From Sipunculus nudus (taxonomy: Eukaryota > Annelida > Sipuncula > Golfingiida > Sipunculidae), in the NCBI GenBank assembly GCA_026874595.1, contig CM049322.1:20465400-20529399 (forward strand): DNA of 64,000 nucleotides, written 5' to 3'. Shown here in pieces: positions 59,742 through 64,000 of this stretch (position 1 is the stretch's first letter; every line of letters begins with the position of its first letter). The notes under the pieces were generated by a model, which saw only the letters and a list, made by a program, of their open reading frames with translations, had not been told where the DNA came from and ran no database searches. The position numbers were made by a program, and so were the translations under genes.

Positions 59742-60083
59742 ATCATTAGAAGTCCCCATCGCCCACCGGCCCGTAACTGGGCGATACTGGGGAGTCAGCT
59801 ATGAAGTGTACAACCTTGTGAATAAGGTCAAGGTCAAAAATAAGTATCAGGTGCAAATCTGTGACCTAGGACTGATACTGTGCCCGTTATTCAGCTTTTT
59901 TAGATCAGTCATATTGGAGATCTAGCGCAAACAGAACATGGTAGACGGGGAAAAAAATATTAAAATTTAAATCGTAGGTCTACCCATAATTCTTTTACCC
60001 AAATATGAATATTGAAATAAACTAACCCTCCATATATATTATCGCTGTATGGTTTTAGTATATAAACAGGCTACTGTGTACAG

Positions 60084-60170
60084 GACAGAGACTGGGTCCT
60101 GATATGATTTGCTGGTGCGAGCGTATCGCCATTGTGGAATTTAAGATCAGGTAAACTTAGTAATGCATTT
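60084..60170 (+). repeat. Short dispersed repeat, copy B
   Basis: ACAGAGACTGGGTCCTGATA and TGATTTGCTGGTGC match 53128-53215. Confidence 0.6.
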
Positions 60171-60951
60171 CATTTGTTTCCTTTCATGAAAGAATATGAT
60201 GTTGACAATGCCAGAAGTTCTATACTTCTGTTAAGAACAATAATTGGTTTGTAGGGTTGATAGAAGTGCTCACAGTTATTTTTTTATAGGGGGGAAAGGC
60301 GGGGGGGGGGGGGGGGGAATCATACATCTCATGCTTTTGTGAAACATATATAGAAAAAATGTTAGCAAAATGATTAAGTTAAATCAAAATCTATATAAAT
60401 ATATTTTTAATGGAAAATGCGTTACATGATAAAATTATGGGATTTTTGATACGTTTGGTTCACCTAATAAAACAAATAATAAACGTTATTAGACATTAAA
60501 AAAACAACAGGAGGTGATGATTCAGAGAAGAACAAAATGGGCCGTGACTCTTGCCCGGCTCACTGCAACAATTTTATTAATTAAACTTCGGAATTAAACC
60601 AACAGAATGTGATCAGGGCATTCTAAATGACAACCACTGGTCACTCTTAATTTACAATTGATCTAATCGTATTAGTATCTTACTGGAGAATGGTTGGATA
60701 TCACTTTGGGCATTTATTATGAATTTATTAATTAAGATTTAGATGCTCCTATAGATTTGATTTGTTACTTCTTGATTGAAATCCTCTATCGATATTTGAT
60801 AACTAGAATAGAAGCTGGTTCATTTTTTAATTTAATTTTAGCCACAATTTGTCTCCATTCAAGTCACTCAGTTTGATCCTTGGCAGCCGAGAAATGTCTA
60901 TACTGCTTTCAGAATCATAAAATGTTTTGGGGATATAACTATATATTATAG

Positions 60952-60955
<4 letters not shown>

Positions 60956-61007
<52 letters not shown>
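60956..61007. repeat. (TA)n microsatellite
   Basis: About 52 bp of TA alternation. Confidence 0.95.
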
Positions 61008-61013
<6 letters not shown>

Positions 61014-61499
61014 AATAATGCATATATATTTTATGTAATATATAATATGTAATATATAATATGTATGTGCATAAACATCTTTGAATCAGCCTTAATGAAA
61101 AAGAGATATCCGTGCCTCAGAGAAACTGAGATGTAACTTAAGGTAGTGGATCTTTAATCGCACTGGCTTTGAAACCATCTCTGACATTTGATGAAGATTA
61201 ACACACATACCACGTACTTTTTTAGTGACGTTTATGACATTGCTTCGCCTCAGTTAGCGACAGCAACCAGATTATTTGCCCGCTGGGGATTACATTAGAG
61301 AGAACAGATTTTTTAAATTTTATCAAATATTCCTATATGTACGATGCATATTGAATTTGCGCCCTTGCCTAACTGATGCATAAAGCCTTACTATTGATGT
61401 TTAATTTTTTGTCCTAAAAATCGTCAAAATGACAGTATTATAACATTATACCAATTATATAGGAGACAGAGGTTGGGGTGCAATACAGCTAAAAAAGTA

Positions 61500-61506
61500 A
61501 TATATA

Positions 61507-61557
<51 letters not shown>
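61500..61557. repeat. (TA)n microsatellite
   Basis: TA alternation with one TTTA interruption. Confidence 0.95.
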
Positions 61558-61560
<3 letters not shown>

Positions 61561-62320
61561 GTACCGGTATTACTGTACGTGGAAAAGAGTCAATCTTATA
61601 CTGTGTACTCTGCTGGCAAACCGACATCGACTCTACCTGTATACACACACATACATAACATCACATCCCTATCACATAACACATACACACAACACCTGTA
61701 CATACTTACCCATGCTAGCTTACATATTACTCTCCTTACACATGATGTTTCCTGGAGTTTCGTGAAATGTACACTGTGAAATCTACACAGAAGTATTTCT
61801 CCGTCAAGCTCGGTTAACACGACGCTACATTTAGTATTATTATCATTATTGACGTCGGGTCTAGCAATATCCGTGCTGCCGAGTTTAACATATAGTACAA
61901 ACACGGCTCTCCTATCGCCAGCCCGATGTTTAAATCGATTATGAATTTTGATTAGTTTGTATTTGCCGAGTATTGCCTTCCGTTGTTGTTATGGATTTGG
62001 TTTACACCTGGTACTGCTGTCCCGGCCTGGAAGTTAATTGATGTCAATCAAATTATTTGAATTTGATTGACATTCCCTTACTTTTTATTACCTGAGCCAT
62101 GTGGTTTCATATTATCATCAGCATCTGTTTGTCTGCGGTTTTTTTCTGTTAATCTACTCTGGAGAAAGCGCACTTTCATTTCCCTTGCACGTATGCATGT
62201 TCCTATGTTAAGCAGCGACATCGACATTCGTCTGTTGGTTTGTTTGTCTGTTAACATTATTATTTATAATGATTTATTAAAGTGTATTAAATGCTTATCA
62301 AAGGCCACTAAGCGCGGGTC

Positions 62321-62850
62321 AAGGATCATTAAATGTGGACCAAGGATCATTAGAGGGGATCAAGGATCATTAAATGTGGACCAAGAATGATTAAACTGGG
62401 AGCAAGGATCATTGGATGAGGACCAGGGATCACTGGAGGGGGCAAAGATCATTGAATGAGGATCCAGGATCACTGGATTGGGAACAATGATCTTTTGATG
62501 TAGAGCAAGGTTCATTGGATGGGGATAAATGATAACTGAATGCCGATCAAGGATCACTGGATTAGGACCAAGGATTATTGGATTGGGAGCAGGGATCATT
62601 GAATGGGGAGCTAGAATCATTGGATGGAGAGCAAGGATCCTTGGATGAGCGAAGGATCATTGGATGGGAAGCAAGGATCTTTGGATGTGGCGCAAGGATC
62701 ACTGGATGTCGATCAAGGATCATTGAATATGCAACTGAAAGGATCAATGGATCCTGTTCAAGGATCACTGGATGCCGATCAAGGATCGCAGGATACGGAT
62801 CAAGGATCAGTGGATACAGATCAAAGAGTCACTGGATTCGGATCAAGGAT
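62321..62850 (+). repeat. Minisatellite with ~20-21-bp units
   Basis: About 25 degenerate copies of GGACCAAGGATCATTGGATG-like units, with AAGGATCA at 62321, 62342, 62362 and so on. Variation between copies is high. Open frames on both strands (Pro/Asn/Ile- or Gly/Ser/Asp-rich) come from the repeat. Confidence 0.85.
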
Positions 62851-63056
62851 AAGGTTGTCTCTCTTAACCTTTCTTTTCTGCGTGAGCCAAGTTAGTGCGT
62901 TTCCATGTCCTCCATTTTGCGTGATTTATTCTAGTTTTACGTTATATAAATTTTTAAAAGACCTATAGAAATAAAGCTCGGCTTGTCGCTGACTGAATGA
63001 ATGAGTGAATGAATGAATATACGGGTAATTCTATGAAGGAGTGAATGAGCGAGTGG

Positions 63057-63175
<119 letters not shown>

Positions 63176-63265
63176 CATCACAGTATTTATCAGAAATCTT
63201 GGTGACAACATTCTTTTGATCCGAGCTATATAATACATCGACTTAACCATCTGTGTATTCCTCAC

Positions 63266-63356
63266 CTCCCGCGTGGGGCGTTTGACGGTCTGAACCAAAG
63301 ATGAATACAATAACCTTGACTGTGATCAAGCATGTAACAAGCACCGGCGAAACCAT
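63266..63356 (-). CDS. Candidate upstream or alternative first exon of gene 2
   Basis: An ATG at 63356 opens 30 codons beginning [20 protein letters not shown], which looks like a signal peptide or anchor, then a strong donor CGGGAG|GTGAGG at 63265/63266 in phase 1. Phase 1 fits both the exon at 58255-58329 (reads on as GDQRVAMVTV, in frame, no stop) and coding exon 2 directly (GGVTVDEG). It could supply an alternative N terminus or act as a 5' UTR exon. Other Met codons lie upstream in the same frame. Evidence is frame and splice logic only. Confidence 0.4.
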
Positions 63357-64000
63357 TGAAGGCCCTAACATTCCATTCCACCCAAAGACTATTCTGTTAT
63401 ACAGTGACGATACTGGAGTCTTTACTGAACCATAAAGCCTGTTCAATATCGTTCTAATCTGATCCTGAGAAAGTTAAGGACGATGGTCGAGCCTCGTTTG
63501 GTCAGCTCTGGCCCTCCCCGCCCACCTTTACGGGGACTGAAAGTGGGCGGTACATAGTGGGTTAAATTAAAATTGGGTTGGTCAATCTTCGTGGTGAAAT
63601 ATAGGGAATAAAGTACCGTGTCAGTGTGAACAAGAGATTCCTGGTTTATACTTTCTGTCAATTAGTCTTCATTCTTTAATTTGAATTATTACATCTTAGT
63701 TGATTATCTTAATATCATGAACTCAAAATATGTTATTCTAATCTGTTTTATTCTTCTGTATTCTGTTATCCATATGTTACAGATTTTTTATGTAATTGTT
63801 TTACTGCCTTATATAAAGTATTTGATTGTATTGAATGTGTGTGTGTTTTTTAATTTATTGTGTGTGTATTGTTTTATTTATATAGGCTGGTCTATAGTCC
63901 ATTCAGTTCTATTTTATTCCTGTAGACTATTTTTGGAGACACTATATTATTCTGAAAAATCAACAAATGGTCCTTTGTCACACCTTCATTGTTGAGCACA
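63357..64000. other. Right edge, no gene seen
   Basis: A GC-richer piece (63480-63550) is followed by AT-rich sequence. The 104-codon plus-strand frame at 63681-63995 is a Tyr/Leu/Ile-rich reading of AT-rich DNA and is not called a gene. Confidence 0.45.

Noticed and set aside
62360-62968. Frames of 68-114 codons on both strands
   Set aside because: Products of the 20-21-bp minisatellite.

Overview
The window looks like nuclear DNA of a multicellular animal. Genes are split into short exons by GT-AG introns, there is a very large gene-free stretch, base composition is AT-rich, and the non-coding DNA is full of (TA)n, (CT)n and poly-G tracts and small non-autonomous transposons. A marine invertebrate, probably a mollusc or relative, is my inference from the repeat style; nothing here fixes the species. 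No rRNA, tRNA, CRISPR array or bacterial feature was found.

Two protein genes can be supported, both on the minus strand, with reading phases that agree at every exon junction. (1) At the left edge are the first four coding exons (4886 down to 189) of an SLC16/monocarboxylate-transporter-family carrier, with both family signatures and an unusually long loop of about 350 residues between TM6 and TM7; the gene runs off the window. (2) Between 58315 and 43769 is a complete six-exon gene for a 398-residue type I membrane protein: signal peptide, about 150-residue ectodomain I do not recognise, Ser/Thr/Gly-rich stalk, one TM helix, 142-residue tail. A further exon at 63266-63356 has a compatible phase and may give an alternative N terminus.

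From 4887 to 43768 (39 kb) I see no convincing gene. The stretch holds long (TA)n arrays, two foldback-type elements inserted in (TA)n (17859-20042 and 38731-39754) whose ends are packed with short palindromes and start with the same TGTCA, a 2-kb hAT-like element with an internal tandem array (24992-27056), pogo-like MITEs, a dispersed repeat carrying arrays of AGGTCA half-sites (29480-30690) with a perfect 313-bp duplicate 2.35 kb away, and SINE-like copies with A-rich tails.

The introns and 5' side of gene 2 contain more hAT-like MITEs, three with recognisable 8-bp target duplications (53885-54807, 55643-56684, 57720-58062), one hAT-like element filled with a 27/33-bp minisatellite that produces long but spurious open frames (58388-59741), an inverted-repeat hairpin next to a TATA box (possible solo LTR), and a minisatellite at 62321-62850. 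The two genes have no visible functional link. The most original signals are the palindrome-packed foldback elements and the unrecognised membrane protein.
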